6,614 nt of DNA from Bordetella parapertussis. GTDB taxonomy: Bacteria > Pseudomonadota > Gammaproteobacteria > Burkholderiales > Burkholderiaceae_D. Below are positions 5,727 to 6,614 of this stretch, one piece after another (the first letter of the stretch is position 1; each line of letters opens with the position of its first letter). A program made the translations under genes and the position numbers. The DNA is taken from contig CAMBJI010000115.1 in assembly GCA_945867725.1 (NCBI GenBank), positions 1 through 6,614 of the forward strand. Reading direction: 5' to 3'. The notes below the pieces were generated by a model. It was given only the letters and a program-made list of their open reading frames with translations, was not told where the DNA came from and ran no database searches.

Positions 5727-6614
5727 TTACAGAAAACGCCCCACGACAGGTAGCTCGATCACATTCCAAAGCGTCGCAAACACCGCGCGTATTTCCGCTT
5801 CCGTGGCTGCACCACCAAACTCAGCCAGAGCGAGTGCCTTTTGTTCCAGTTCAGGTCGCGATAGCGTGTTGCCAGGATCGCCTTTGGGCTCATCCACCCT
5901 GCCATGTAATACGCGGCCATCGCGTGTGTGTAGCGTGACCTTGCCTATCCAGCGTTCGGGATATGCGCCATCAACTTCTTCATCCAGCACCATTTTCACG
6001 CGCACACGAAAATCTGCGACCGCGGGATCCAGATACAGTCGCTCGAATTCCGATACACCGGCTTTGTCATGCAAGGCAATGATGCCCAGTACCGTACCCA
6101 TGGAAAATTTCGCCTGATGCACGGTTTCCGGTGCGACCACTCGACCCAATACATCAATCGCGCCCTGATGCACATGCGTAATCACTTCGGTGATATCCGA
6201 TGCTTTAAGTTTGTGTTCACGCATCTCCTGTTGCAAAGCATCCGCAGCAGGATGCGTGTGGCGGCATGAAGCATGAAACTTGAATGAGGTTTCGCTCGTT
6301 GCCCAGCGCTGACCCAACCTGTCTGTCAGGCGCGCCGGATCGGCATCGCGCGACATACCCGCGCCCATACCTTGCGGACCCTCCAACACTTGCTTGGCAC
6401 CAGTAAATCCTTTTTCTGCCAACAAAGCGGCGAGTAATCCGTCGGCAGCTGCTTTCCCTGTATGCAGCTGTTTTGAATCGGCCGCATCGCGCAAGAACTC
6501 CCACAATCCCGCGGCCTGTGTGCCCGCCGAACCCATGGCGTGCTGCATCTGCTGCGCAGTCAGTCCCATCAGGCGCGCGGCTGCCACGGCAGCGGCAACC
6601 GTACCTGCAGTACC
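5727..6614 (-). CDS. MmgE/PrpD family protein (5' partial)
   Basis: The C-terminal 295 residues of an MmgE/PrpD-family protein. The family includes 2-methylcitrate dehydratase (PrpD, propionate catabolism) and cis-aconitate decarboxylase; family members are about 450-480 residues, so roughly the first third is off the right edge. The frame is open to base 6614, and the GTG at 6587 is internal to the conserved GTAGTVAAAVAAARLMGL block. Further hallmarks are QLHTGKAAADGLLAALLAEKG (about visible residues 49-69), the SCRHTHPAADAL block (bases about 6231-6266), KFSMGTVLGIIAL and a C-terminal domain ending VVGRFL. These proteins are cytoplasmic dehydratases or decarboxylases acting on polycarboxylates. 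No prpB or prpC neighbour is visible, so the specific substrate is unassigned. The gene converges on the HupE-like gene with a 59-bp gap. Confidence 0.92.
   Translation of the reverse strand, partial: GTAGTVAAAVAAARLMGLTAQQMQHAMGSAGTQAAGLWEFLRDAADSKQLHTGKAAADGLLAALLAEKGFTGAKQVLEGPQGMGAGMSRDADPARLTDRLGQRWATSETSFKFHASCRHTHPAADALQQEMREHKLKASDITEVITHVHQGAIDVLGRVVAPETVHQAKFSMGTVLGIIALHDKAGVSEFERLYLDPAVADFRVRVKMVLDEEVDGAYPERWIGKVTLHTRDGRVLHGRVDEPKGDPGNTLSRPELEQKALALAEFGGAATEAEIRAVFATLWNVIELPVVGRFL

Noticed and set aside
5803..6269. Two small + strand open frames opposite the MmgE/PrpD gene
   Set aside because: Both lie inside a clearly recognised - strand gene and encode Ser/Arg/Pro-rich sequence without motifs.

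Overview
The window looks like chromosome of a Gram-negative proteobacterium. A beta-proteobacterium, perhaps of the Burkholderiales, is my best guess from moderate GC content, codon use and protein style; this is an inference and has not been tested by any search. No RNA gene, insertion sequence, CRISPR array or phage gene was seen. The coding is dense and mostly on the + strand.

Layout. (1) At the left edge is the 3' part of a metallo-beta-lactamase-fold hydrolase gene (1-633), closed by a strong intrinsic terminator (651-679). (2) Positions 759-4660 hold a tightly packed operon of four genes: an ABC ATPase (GldA/NosF-like), a six-helix ABC-2 permease (GldF/NosY-like), a membrane-anchored GldG-type auxiliary protein, and a small membrane-anchored DUF4340-like protein. 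The junctions are an ATGA overlap, a 1-base gap and a second ATGA overlap. (3) A TGATG junction leads into a HupE/UreJ-like gene. It is split by one in-frame TAA (5062-5064) into a secreted N-terminal piece and a complete C-terminal membrane domain. (4) A 59-bp convergent intergenic region contains a 9-bp tandem repeat. (5) On the - strand, the 3' two-thirds of an MmgE/PrpD-family gene runs off the right edge.

How the genes may work together. The ATPase and permease would form the core of an inner-membrane ABC-2 transporter. The GldG-like and DUF4340-like proteins would be anchored partners with large periplasmic domains. The Gld names come from Bacteroidetes gliding motility, but nothing else here suggests gliding. 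Three points raise the possibility of a role in metal or metallocofactor handling: histidine clusters in the predicted periplasmic parts of both auxiliary proteins, a HupE/UreJ-like membrane protein at the end of the operon (a family that includes nickel permeases), and resemblance of the ATPase/permease pair to NosF/NosY. The substrate cannot be read from the sequence. The flanking MBL-fold and MmgE/PrpD genes look like unrelated metabolic genes.
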